Shown here in pieces: positions 1 through 7,406 of a stretch of 64,000 nt of DNA. Source of the DNA: Myxococcota bacterium (lineage in GTDB: Bacteria > Myxococcota > UBA727 > JAHDBA01). The DNA lies in contig JAHDBA010000002.1 of assembly GCA_020630615.1 (NCBI GenBank), positions 125,112-189,111 on the forward strand, written 5' to 3'. The position numbers were made by a program, and so were the translations under genes. The notes under the pieces are model-generated. The model saw only the letters and a program-made list of their open reading frames with translations, made no database searches and was not told where the DNA came from. The first letter of the stretch is position 1; each line of letters begins with the position of its first letter.

Positions 1-269
1 TTCTGCGCCGCTTCCTTCTCCGCCGCTTCTTCAACTGCAAATTTTGTAAGGGGGCGACGCCTCAAAATTCCATCTTCACCGGCCACAAGTTGACCGGATG
101 CGCGTTCAGATGCAATTCGTTCGTTGAGGTTCTCTAAACCGATATAGGTGACAAAAAAGAAGGCCAAACTGGTGCTAAGGATAAGAATGAGGCCACCCAA
201 GAGCCACCCTTTCTTTTCGTATGCCTTTGCTTCAGCACTCGTGAGTGTGTTTTGTTTCGTTGTGGTCAT
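1..269 (-). CDS. Single-pass membrane protein, C-terminus cut by window edge
   Basis: Only the first 89 or so codons lie in the window; the gene continues past position 1. The ATG at 269 follows a purine-rich AGAGAAAT stretch. The product has a short charged N-terminus (MTTTKQNTLTSAEAKAYEKK), then one hydrophobic segment of about 20 residues (WLLGGLILILSTSLAFFFV), then a polar Glu/Ala-rich region likely in the periplasm. The gene starts 6 bases after the stop of the Fe-S carrier upstream, so it is probably co-transcribed with it. I do not recognise the family. The topology is read from the sequence; the function is unknown. Confidence 0.7.
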   Translation of the reverse strand, partial: MTTTKQNTLTSAEAKAYEKKGWLLGGLILILSTSLAFFFVTYIGLENLNERIASERASGQLVAGEDGILRRRPLTKFAVEEAAEKEAAQ

Positions 270-275
270 ATTTCT

Positions 276-713
276 CTAAGCAGCAAAACTTGAACCGCAT
301 CCACAAGTTCGAGTTGCATTCGGGTTGATAAACTTGAAGCCGGAACCTTCCAACGCATCGATATACTCAAGAGTTGTTCCTTGCAGGTAATATGCGCTAA
401 AGGTGTCCATGACTAAAATCGCATTCTGGTTTAAAGTTGCAAAATCATCATCAAAGACTTCAGAGGTGAAGTTGAGAGCATATTGAAGACCCGCACAACC
501 ACCACCCGTGACACTGATGCGAAGAAGGTCACCCTCATCCTCATCATTGAGCTCAAAGGCTTCTCGAATTTTGCGAAGTGCATCATCACTGCATGAGAGA
601 GCAAAGTTTTTGGCCTCGCTTTGTTTGCACTTCAACTCTTCGTAGCGCGTCAAACGTTCTGGTGAGATTTCAAGCTTTTGAGAGGGATTTTTCCCCAAAG
701 ATAGCATGGTCAT
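276..713 (-). CDS. A-type iron-sulfur cluster carrier (IscA/SufA/ErpA family)
   Basis: This is an A-type carrier that holds and passes on Fe-S clusters to apoproteins in the cytoplasm. The three family cysteines are present: one in VTGGGCAGLQY near the middle and two in the C-terminal TCGCGSSF. The order FxxxTSEVFDDD-VMD-GSGFKFINPNA is typical of the fold. At 145 residues it is longer than the usual 105-120; the excess is an N-terminal extension of about 35 residues (MTMLSLGKNPSQKLEISPER). The ATG at 713 has a GAGG Shine-Dalgarno seven bases upstream, so the extension looks translated. No other isc/suf gene is in view, which fits a stand-alone ErpA-like carrier, but IscA, SufA and ErpA cannot be separated by eye. 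Confidence 0.93.
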   Translation of the reverse strand: MTMLSLGKNPSQKLEISPERLTRYEELKCKQSEAKNFALSCSDDALRKIREAFELNDEDEGDLLRISVTGGGCAGLQYALNFTSEVFDDDFATLNQNAILVMDTFSAYYLQGTTLEYIDALEGSGFKFINPNATRTCGCGSSFAA

Positions 714-734
714 CGATACACCTCACATGAGTTT

Positions 735-1571
735 TTATTCAATAAGTTGATTATAGATTAAAATGCCCGTGGCACCAAGAATCACAACGACTCCTGTGCC
801 TACTAGAATGGAGCCGACCAAGATGTCTTTATCGTAAGCTTCCTCGAGTAGGGCTCTGTTTTCCATGCTCAAATCTTTCTTAAGTTCTTGAGAGCCGATA
901 TAGGCTGAAGAATAGGGCATGGCTGAACTCAATGCGATCACACCACCAAGTGCGTAACCCAATCCGATCCAACCCGGTGGAATCGACCGAAACCCTTCAT
1001 TTTGAATTGAGGCTGCAGTGTTTTGATGAGAGACTCCAATCGTTTTGGTTACTTCTTGCATTTTTTTTTGGATTTCTTTGTCCAAGCTTAAAGACGTATT
1101 TTCTGGAGTCGTAAGCACTTGGCGCCAATCGGAAATTTGTTTAGAGCCAGCCGCAGAAAGGATATAGAGCCGATACGAAAAGCTTTGACTGGAAGAAATC
1201 CCACTCAATACGAATCGATAGGAGCCTCTCGAGTCAAAAGTTTTCTTTGCACTTTGAATAGTGGAATCTTTGAGCGTGAAGCCTTGAGCGTCAGTCGCCA
1301 CGTATTCAAGGGAAATAGACCTAAAATCTGCAACATTCTCTCGAACTAAAAGCCGAAGTTCTGGAGGATTGGACTTTCTAAAAACCTGTAAGTCCTGCAC
1401 AATAGTGTTAAATCTTCCATCTAAATCGAAGCTAGGGTTGCTCTTCTCAGTCTTACTGTGATTTTCTGTTTTCTCAGCGCGATTCTCATCAGCCCATCCA
1501 TGGGTTGAGAGTGTCAATACGGTAAAGGCTAACAAAGTAATTTTTAAAGATCTCAAGATCAAAATCATCAT
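735..1571 (-). CDS. Exported protein with C-terminal membrane helices, unknown family
   Basis: The 278-residue product begins with a signal peptide (ILRSLKITLLAFTVLTLS then THGWA), followed by a Lys/Glu-rich linker. A beta-rich region around residues 55-155 ends with a FSYRLYILSAAGSK-like strand pattern that resembles a fibronectin/Ig-like fold. Two hydrophobic segments lie near residues 200-220 and at the extreme C-terminus (LVGSILVGTGVVVILGATG). Two ATGs sit side by side at the start behind a GAGG motif. It is the first gene of a minus-strand set with the Fe-S carrier (21-base gap) and the truncated membrane protein. I do not recognise the family; the Ig-like reading is tentative. Confidence 0.75.
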   Translation of the reverse strand: MMILILRSLKITLLAFTVLTLSTHGWADENRAEKTENHSKTEKSNPSFDLDGRFNTIVQDLQVFRKSNPPELRLLVRENVADFRSISLEYVATDAQGFTLKDSTIQSAKKTFDSRGSYRFVLSGISSSQSFSYRLYILSAAGSKQISDWRQVLTTPENTSLSLDKEIQKKMQEVTKTIGVSHQNTAASIQNEGFRSIPPGWIGLGYALGGVIALSSAMPYSSAYIGSQELKKDLSMENRALLEEAYDKDILVGSILVGTGVVVILGATGILIYNQLIE

Positions 1572-1728
1572 GCCTCACGTTCTTTGAATAGGCGGGAACC
1601 AAGTTAGACCCTACATAATCTAATGAAAAAAAATGACTAGAATCTCAAGTTTTAGATCATGATGAGTTGGTTGACATGGTAGGATAGTTCGGCACACTTC
1701 CTTCATCTACAAAAAAGAAGGAAGAACC

Positions 1729-2550
1729 ATGAAAAAATATAACCTTTTATTGACCTTAGCTCTGGGACTTTCAGTTAGCGTTTTTAATATTGCGTGCAGC
1801 AGTGACGAGACTACTGAAGGCAACAACGATGGTAACAACGATGGTAACAACGATGGTAGCAACGATGGTAACAACGATGGTAACAACGATGACACAGCAA
1901 ACCAAGCAGAAGCACCTGTAACGGATCCAACCACATCTGAAGATCCAAACGATCCAACAACATCGGGAAATGTAAGTGATCCGAGCGATACTACAGACCC
2001 TGTAGATCCTCTTGCAGGTGCGCGTGATGAAGCGATTCAAGCCTACTGCGAAAAAAACATGGAGTGTGGTGAACTTTATGGTTGTGCTACTGAGTTGACT
2101 GGCGGCTCTGTTGAAGTTTGCGTTGGCCAAGTTTCTCAGGACCCCGGCATTCAAGAAATGACTCTTCAAGAGCTTCAAAATATCACCATGTCTTTTGGTC
2201 CTGATTCAGATTGTGGCACAATCTTTCACAGCATCGCAGGCCAGTGTTCAGATGCGCAAATCCAAGGCGTTTGCACCTGTCCAGAGAACACTTTGGCAAC
2301 AGCCTGTACCGATACTGAAACAAGCTGCTTGCTTGCTTTTGGCACTGAGTTTGGTGCGTGTCTTGCGGGTACAGTGCAAGCACCCAATCTTACGGCAAGT
2401 ATGGCGGCTTGTGGTGCTGGTATGGACCCATGTGCGGCAGATGAGCTGTGTTTGCAAGCTGCACCAGGGCAATCATTCTGCGTACAGTTATGTGAGCCGC
2501 CAACGGGCGAGCCGACAGACGATCCAACAACACCAGACGAGCCAGCTTAG
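1729..2550 (+). CDS. Cys-rich secreted lipoprotein with Asn-Asp-Gly repeat linker
   Basis: This is a 273-residue predicted lipoprotein. The N-terminus is basic and then hydrophobic, ending in VFNIAC (Cys about residue 23; the -3 position is not a classical lipobox residue). Next comes a low-complexity NNDG repeat linker and a Thr/Asp/Pro-rich stretch. The C-terminal half contains about 14 cysteines in spaced pairs (YCEKNMECGELYGC, CTCPEN, DELCL, FCVQLCEPP), suggesting a disulfide-bonded domain outside the cell. The ATG follows GAAGGAAGAACC, a good Shine-Dalgarno. The gene is followed by a hairpin terminator. The next gene encodes a shorter relative with the same cysteine spacing. The function is unknown; such proteins are common in Myxococcota-type genomes. 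Confidence 0.85.
   Translation: MKKYNLLLTLALGLSVSVFNIACSSDETTEGNNDGNNDGNNDGSNDGNNDGNNDDTANQAEAPVTDPTTSEDPNDPTTSGNVSDPSDTTDPVDPLAGARDEAIQAYCEKNMECGELYGCATELTGGSVEVCVGQVSQDPGIQEMTLQELQNITMSFGPDSDCGTIFHSIAGQCSDAQIQGVCTCPENTLATACTDTETSCLLAFGTEFGACLAGTVQAPNLTASMAACGAGMDPCAADELCLQAAPGQSFCVQLCEPPTGEPTDDPTTPDEPA
1819..1890 (+). repeat. Six tandem 12-bp units coding for (G/S)NND
   Basis: Six contiguous copies of a GGYARCAACGAT unit run in frame with the lipoprotein gene. Units 2, 3, 5 and 6 are identical, and units 1 and 4 differ by one base each. Each copy encodes Gly-Asn/Ser-Asn-Asp. The near identity at DNA level suggests recent slippage expansion; the unit length keeps the reading frame. Confidence 0.95.
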
Positions 2551-2574
2551 TAGACTAGTTTTATTATAGTCATG

Positions 2575-2602
2575 AAAGCTCTCACTTCAGTGAGGGCTTT
2601 TT
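2575..2602 (+). terminator. Rho-independent terminator after the first Cys-rich lipoprotein
   Basis: The arms AAAGC-CTCAC and GTGAG-GCTTT pair around a TTCA loop, with one unpaired base on each arm. The hairpin is followed by a run of seven T. It separates the first lipoprotein gene from its downstream relative. Confidence 0.85.
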
Positions 2603-2667
2603 TTGTTTCGCATTTATATTTGTGGCAACCTTAAAAACGGTCCTTGATGATATGATGGAGCTCCAAG

Positions 2668-3285
2668 ATGAACAAGTTTATGAGACCCGGTATTTTTGGG
2701 AAGATCAAAAATCTTCAGCCGTTTGTCATAGCAATTATGTGGACAGCTTGTGTTTCCGAGAACGGAAATACCGATATCAATAATAATGGTGGTAGTTCCC
2801 AGACTGAAGAGCTTGGTGCGCAAGAGATTATAGATGGTTATTGTGAAAAAGTTTTTGGTTTGTGCGCCAATGAATATTCTTGTGACCCTGATCATTTTGG
2901 TACGATCGAGGGTTGTATAGCCGGTTTTGATGCAGACAATCTTTTAGACACTGAAATAGCCAGTTTAGCGGCATTTTTACGAGAATCATCAACCTGTTCA
3001 ACGATTATGGGTACTTTGTGTGCGCTAGACGGTGCTGAAACTGAGCTGGCATGCGAATGCGAAAATGAAGCTATGCTTGAGAGTGATTGCCGACAGTCGC
3101 GTAACTGTGTCGCGGATGCATCCGTTCCCGAGGTCTATGGTTTATGTCTAGATGGTAGCGTTGGAGCGCCTGAGTTGCCGACAACTAATTCCTGCAATCT
3201 TGACGATCTCCTTTGTGAAGATGACGAAGTCTGCCTTGGTGACGCAACGAATGATGCACGATGCATTCAGGTTTGTCCTCTTTAA
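2668..3285 (+). CDS. Second Cys-rich secreted lipoprotein, related to its upstream neighbour
   Basis: The 205-residue product has a hydrophobic N-terminal segment (LQPFVIAIMWTAC), and Cys27 is the possible lipid anchor. The lipobox is poor, so simple signal-peptidase-I export is an alternative. The mature part shares the neighbour's pattern: an I-x-x-YCEK start, then C-x(4-5)-C, CECEN versus CTCPEN, a GxCLxGxVxAPxL block, and DxxCxxDExCL near the end. A short Asn-rich spacer (DINNNGG) replaces the NNDG repeats. The ATG has GGAG eight bases upstream. The pair probably arose by duplication and divergence. The function is unknown. Confidence 0.82.
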   Translation: MNKFMRPGIFGKIKNLQPFVIAIMWTACVSENGNTDINNNGGSSQTEELGAQEIIDGYCEKVFGLCANEYSCDPDHFGTIEGCIAGFDADNLLDTEIASLAAFLRESSTCSTIMGTLCALDGAETELACECENEAMLESDCRQSRNCVADASVPEVYGLCLDGSVGAPELPTTNSCNLDDLLCEDDEVCLGDATNDARCIQVCPL

Positions 3286-3329
3286 GTTTGCATTCAAACC
3301 AAGCTCACAATTCCCCCAAAAAGGTTCAT

Positions 3330-5894
3330 ATGATTTTCAAAATAGTAAAAGTCTTCATGTTGAGTGGTCTTATTTGGGTTGCCGGATGTCACCCTTTGTC
3401 ATGCACATATCCAAGCGATTTTTCGACACGTAGTGTAGAGCGTTTTGAAGCACTGTATCCTGATTTTCCCAATGCTGAAGTAGAGCTTCTGGTCGACGAT
3501 TGGGGGATTCCGCATATCTATGGGGACTCAAGAGCAGACCTTGCATATGGGCTAGGATTTATGCATGGACGAGACCGTTTATGGCAAGTTCATCTTTTGC
3601 GTATGGTCGCATTAGGGCGCGTTAGTGAGCTTGTAGGCGAAGATGCATACGAGTTTGACCAAGAAAATAGAATTATTACCTTTGGATTGGATGCACAAAT
3701 AAGCAATATCTCCCAGCGTGACCGTGACTTAGCCCAATCGTATGCGGCAGGCATTAATGCAGCAGCAGCAGAGTTTGGAGAAGGTGCAGAGTTTCAAATC
3801 TTAGGCGTTCATTTCCACCCCTACACGCTTCGTGACGTCATGGCGCTGGTTCGTTACCAATCGTGGGATTTGGACACGGGTTTTTATACTGAGCTCGCCC
3901 GTCAGCGGATGATTGATTATCTTGGTTTTGGTGAGCGCCTTGATGCATTCACGGCTGACGTGGGGGATGGTCTTGTTCCTGTGATTAACTCGGCGAATCA
4001 GGATGAATTAGTTGATGTTGCTGAACGTCCAAGAATTAAAAATGATCCATCGTCAATCAGAAGAAAAAGCGTTCCTGAATATGTAGGTGAGCGTAAGCAC
4101 GGTGCAACACATCGAGCAAAATGGCCGAGCTGGCTGCAAAAAATGCAAGAACGCTTTTCTGGAGGTGGTGCCTCGAACGTATGGGCCTTGAGTGGTGAAC
4201 ATACCGCGTCTGGAGCAGCTGTTGTTGCTCACGATCCTCATTTAAGACATGGGGGACCAGGCCTATTTTATCTCGCACATATGGAGAGCCCAGAAGGCTT
4301 ATGGGTTGGTGGTACTGTACCTGGAATCCCTGGTGTGATTATCGGTCATGGTCGCGACATAGCATGGGGGCTTCCGGTCTCGAACGCCGATACGAAAGAC
4401 CTGGTTGATTTAGATGTTGTGGATGAAGACCATTATCGTGTCGATGGTGAAGAAAAAGAGTTTCAAAAATGGACTCAACGATTTCGCCTCGACAAGGGGG
4501 ACGATGCACGAGTCGAAGAGCTTGTATTCAAGGTTTCTGATTTTGGCCCAGTTCTACCTGGCGTCTTTGACGATCTTGCGAACACAACACGTTTTGACGG
4601 TAGTGAGGTTCGGCATACCTATGCTCTACGTTGGCCAGGCTTTCAAAACATTGAACAATCAGGCGAGCTTTTGACAGCGTTTTGGGATTTGGCAGTTTCA
4701 GAAAATGTTGAGGAAGCCACAGACGCGCTCAATCGACTTTATGTGCCATCTCAGAGTTTTGGCATGGCGTTTACGAATGGCGATATTGCATTTCGATTGA
4801 GTGGAGATGTCCCTTTGCGCGATAGCTCAGAGACTCTTGCAAGGCCGCGTGATGGGTCGTCATCACTGGCAGGGTGGAGCACACGTCTCTCGGCATCCCA
4901 AAAACCCAAAATCACAAATCCTGGTTCTGGACTTGTCGTCGCAGCCAACCAGCGATTGGTTGCTAACGAAGATCCGCTGAAAGATTTTCTGGGAGGTGAA
5001 GGCGCCTTACCCTATCGTGCAGAGCGAATTCATGACCGCCTCAACGAGATGGTCGAAGTGGGTAACTTGAGCGCCGATGAAGTTCTTGCCTTACAGCAGG
5101 ACACGACGAGCGCAGAAGCTTTGGTTTTAGCACCAATCTTGGGACAAGCATGTAATGCTTCAATGTCTGCGTCCACCCATGAACATGTCGCGGTACTTTG
5201 TGAGCGTATCGTAAACTTTGATGGAAAGTTCGATGTAGATAGTTTGGGCGCGTTGCCTTACACGCGCTTTGAGCGGATATTCAGGCGTGCGTTACTGAGG
5301 CGTATCTTTGGCCCTGACATTATGGAGCAAATTTTTGATCTGAGTTTTGTCAGATATGCATTGCATCGCGCGATGATCGAAGAGTCTGAGGGTGGGACAC
5401 CTTTTCTTTTTGATGACCCGACCACTGACGCGCGTGAAGGACTTGAGTATTATGTCGGTGCGAGTTTGGATGAGATCCTGAATGATATTGAGGGCGACGC
5501 TGGGCGTGACCCTAATGATTGGCGTTGGGGTGATGTGCATACTTTAACGATCGAGGGAGCGCTATCAGGTGCACCACTCATCGGCGGGCTCTTCGACTTG
5601 GCTCCTCAAGAAGAATCAGGTTGTGGCACCTGTGTTCGGGCGGAGCGTGGTGCCCACGACACTGATGATGCGATCACGCGTGGTGCTACTTTTCGAATTA
5701 TTGCAGAAATGACGACACCCCCGAATGTCCGGATGATTCCAACAACTGGCCAGAGTGGTCACTTTGGACATGAGCACTTTGACGATATGTTAGAAAGTTG
5801 GAGTCTTGGTGAACCTATTCAAGTTTATCGGGAACGCGGTGCGCTTTTAGGTGAACGAGAATCACGTGTAATCCTTATGGCTCCGGGATCTTGA
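3330..5894 (+). CDS. Penicillin acylase-family Ntn hydrolase, lipoprotein
   Basis: This 854-residue enzyme belongs to the penicillin amidase (S45) family, which hydrolyses acyl amides such as beta-lactams or N-acyl homoserine lactones. The start at 3330 has AAGG upstream and gives a clean lipoprotein signal ending in WVAGC (Cys20); an earlier ATG at 3261 would overlap the preceding gene. The alpha-chain motif GIPHIYGDSRADLAYGLGF is near residue 65. The autocatalytic beta-chain start is ASNVW, with the nucleophile Ser282. The C-terminal TGQSGHFGHEHFDDML matches the family's conserved GQSGxxxSxHxxD region. It follows the second lipoprotein by 44 bases and may be co-transcribed. The substrate cannot be told; an AHL acylase role is possible but unproven. 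Confidence 0.93.
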   Translation: MIFKIVKVFMLSGLIWVAGCHPLSCTYPSDFSTRSVERFEALYPDFPNAEVELLVDDWGIPHIYGDSRADLAYGLGFMHGRDRLWQVHLLRMVALGRVSELVGEDAYEFDQENRIITFGLDAQISNISQRDRDLAQSYAAGINAAAAEFGEGAEFQILGVHFHPYTLRDVMALVRYQSWDLDTGFYTELARQRMIDYLGFGERLDAFTADVGDGLVPVINSANQDELVDVAERPRIKNDPSSIRRKSVPEYVGERKHGATHRAKWPSWLQKMQERFSGGGASNVWALSGEHTASGAAVVAHDPHLRHGGPGLFYLAHMESPEGLWVGGTVPGIPGVIIGHGRDIAWGLPVSNADTKDLVDLDVVDEDHYRVDGEEKEFQKWTQRFRLDKGDDARVEELVFKVSDFGPVLPGVFDDLANTTRFDGSEVRHTYALRWPGFQNIEQSGELLTAFWDLAVSENVEEATDALNRLYVPSQSFGMAFTNGDIAFRLSGDVPLRDSSETLARPRDGSSSLAGWSTRLSASQKPKITNPGSGLVVAANQRLVANEDPLKDFLGGEGALPYRAERIHDRLNEMVEVGNLSADEVLALQQDTTSAEALVLAPILGQACNASMSASTHEHVAVLCERIVNFDGKFDVDSLGALPYTRFERIFRRALLRRIFGPDIMEQIFDLSFVRYALHRAMIEESEGGTPFLFDDPTTDAREGLEYYVGASLDEILNDIEGDAGRDPNDWRWGDVHTLTIEGALSGAPLIGGLFDLAPQEESGCGTCVRAERGAHDTDDAITRGATFRIIAEMTTPPNVRMIPTTGQSGHFGHEHFDDMLESWSLGEPIQVYRERGALLGERESRVILMAPGS

Positions 5895-5950
5895 TAAAAT
5901 CTTCCAAGGTAAAGAGAGTTGCTGTCAGACATAACATTGTAGCAGCCCTT

Positions 5951-5974
5951 CAACTCGATCATGTACTCGAGTTG
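5951..5974. repeat. Perfect 8-bp inverted repeat in the intergenic region
   Basis: CAACTCGA and TCGAGTTG are separated by 8 bases, 60 bases downstream of the acylase gene. No T-run follows on either strand, so it is not a standard terminator. It may be a protein-binding site or a weak hairpin. Confidence 0.45.
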
Positions 5975-6012
5975 ATTCTGTGAGAGCAGACGGGAAGTGA
6001 GTCGAGTCACTC

Positions 6013-6168
6013 ATGATGATGATGGTTGAAAAGTCAGTTGACAGGAGTTCGAATCGCGACAGTGAAATCAAACGCTATAAGCTTCAAGGTCATCTCAAAT
6101 TTCTAGTTAATGATACTGCACTTAAAGTCTCGTCTGCAGACGATACAACATTCACGTTAGTCGAATAG
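6013..6168 (+). CDS. Possible small protein of 51 residues
   Basis: An open frame runs from four consecutive ATG codons (6013-6024) to TAG at 6166. The product reads MMMMVEKSVDRSS then NRDSEIKRYKLQGHLKFLVN and ends FTLVE, with a plausible amphipathic beta/alpha composition. There is no clear Shine-Dalgarno, and an in-frame stop lies at 5998. It overlaps the 3' end of the convergent orphan gene by 12 bases. It could be a real small gene, the tail of a decayed gene, or chance. Confidence 0.35.
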   Translation: MMMMVEKSVDRSSNRDSEIKRYKLQGHLKFLVNDTALKVSSADDTTFTLVE

Positions 6169-7236
6169 ATTTAAAGATTTGATCCATGCGAACCTGTTTC
6201 TCGTCAGTTCTTGCTTGAATTCATCAAAAGTCTGAGGGCTTTTGCCGAGATGATCGACCACTGCTCTGTAGCCAAGATATAAATCTTCTGCAGATGTCTT
6301 GAGTCCCCCGTAAAAATGGGATTGCGCAAACTCATACTCAGAATTCATAGCAAGTGCACCAAGGCATGCTTCACTTTCGGGTATTCCTTCAGACATTAGC
6401 TTTTGAATGAGGTAGCGAATAACGTAGTAATGATAGAGGCGACTGCACGCAGGGAAAGAAATGTTTGATGAAGGGTAGAGTTGTTCGGAAGATAGGTCTG
6501 CAACTAAATCTCGAACCTTTCCAATTATGCTTAATGACCCCGAGACCATATTTTCACTGAAACTTTGTGTGTCAGCAAAAAGGATTGCCAACATTCTCAC
6601 AGCCTCATTTATATCTCCAGAGGACGCCTTCATGGCTGTATCCCACAGTGAAATATGTCTTCCTTCTGAGAGATCTTGCAGTATTGTCGTAAGGAAAGAT
6701 CTAGTGTCAGAGTTTTTAGACATCTCGACCAAGTCTTCTTTAAAATTAGCTATAATCTCAGGTTCAAATTCTGAGAGTTTGAATGTTTTGAAGCCAGCTC
6801 TCATAGACGCAGCAATATTTTTTCCTGCTGCGAGAGCATAAGCGCCCGATATCAGAGAAAGATAGATGGGAGCAACCGTAAACACAACGCCAGAGACAAT
6901 ACGCCCGATTGTCTCTCCCACCGAAGTGTCTAAGTCGCAACCTTTGATATCAAAGGCTAGCTTTGTACCGACCGGCTCTACTGGTTCCAGGTCAAAGATT
7001 GCGAGAGCTGCGTCCAATATTTTTGCCGCTTCAGTTTCAACATTCGTTAGAGTTGAGATATCGGGCTCAAAGCCAAGAGCATTTTTATCTTTGCCTGCAG
7101 TTAATATCTCCGGTGTCTTGACTGCAATAGGTAGGTATTTTTGGGTAGTTGGCGGTTGAATCATTGGCATGGCACTAGTATGCGAAAGGCGTTGATTTTG
7201 GCCGAAGAGTACATTCTCTTTGGATAAAACTGACAA
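6157..7236 (-). CDS. Orphan protein of up to 359 residues, unknown function
   Basis: I do not recognise this protein. There is no signal peptide. A moderately hydrophobic helix-prone stretch lies in the first half (TVAPIYLSLISGAYALAAG). The rest is helical and acidic/polar, with a single stretch rich in aromatic residues (CSRLYHYYVIRYLIQKL) in the second half. The long frame begins with TTG at 7236 without a strong Shine-Dalgarno; ATG at 7170 (MPMIQPP) is an alternative start. It stands alone between a convergent acylase and the subtilase, with 170 bases of AT-rich sequence upstream. A role as a secreted or regulated effector is possible but has no direct support. Confidence 0.65.
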   Translation of the reverse strand: MSVLSKENVLFGQNQRLSHTSAMPMIQPPTTQKYLPIAVKTPEILTAGKDKNALGFEPDISTLTNVETEAAKILDAALAIFDLEPVEPVGTKLAFDIKGCDLDTSVGETIGRIVSGVVFTVAPIYLSLISGAYALAAGKNIAASMRAGFKTFKLSEFEPEIIANFKEDLVEMSKNSDTRSFLTTILQDLSEGRHISLWDTAMKASSGDINEAVRMLAILFADTQSFSENMVSGSLSIIGKVRDLVADLSSEQLYPSSNISFPACSRLYHYYVIRYLIQKLMSEGIPESEACLGALAMNSEYEFAQSHFYGGLKTSAEDLYLGYRAVVDHLGKSPQTFDEFKQELTRNRFAWIKSLNLFD

Positions 7237-7406
7237 AGAATTTTTCTTAACCTATAAGAACTCGTTTAATCAGATGAAATATACTTTCTATTTTCCCTGA
7301 TAGTGTTCTTTTTCACGCTTATTCTCTGATTCATATTTACATAGGCATGTTAGGGCCCTTACAAGTCAGATGCTACGAAAACGCAAGTCTAGGTCGTTTA
7401 TGGTTC

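Noticed and set aside
1671-1699. TTGACA-like -35 box before the first lipoprotein
   Set aside because: No -10 hexamer with a good match lies at 16-18 bases, so a promoter call is not supported.
1819-1890. CRISPR-like array
   Set aside because: The units are 12 bp, contiguous without spacers, and in frame with a coding sequence.
1707-2178. Minus-strand frames full of Leu-Pro-Ser or Thr-Ile-Val repeats
   Set aside because: They are shadows of the 12-bp repeat array in the plus-strand lipoprotein gene.
5990-6075. Possible tRNA because of a T-arm-like GTTCGAATC
   Set aside because: No acceptor, D or anticodon stems can be folded around it.
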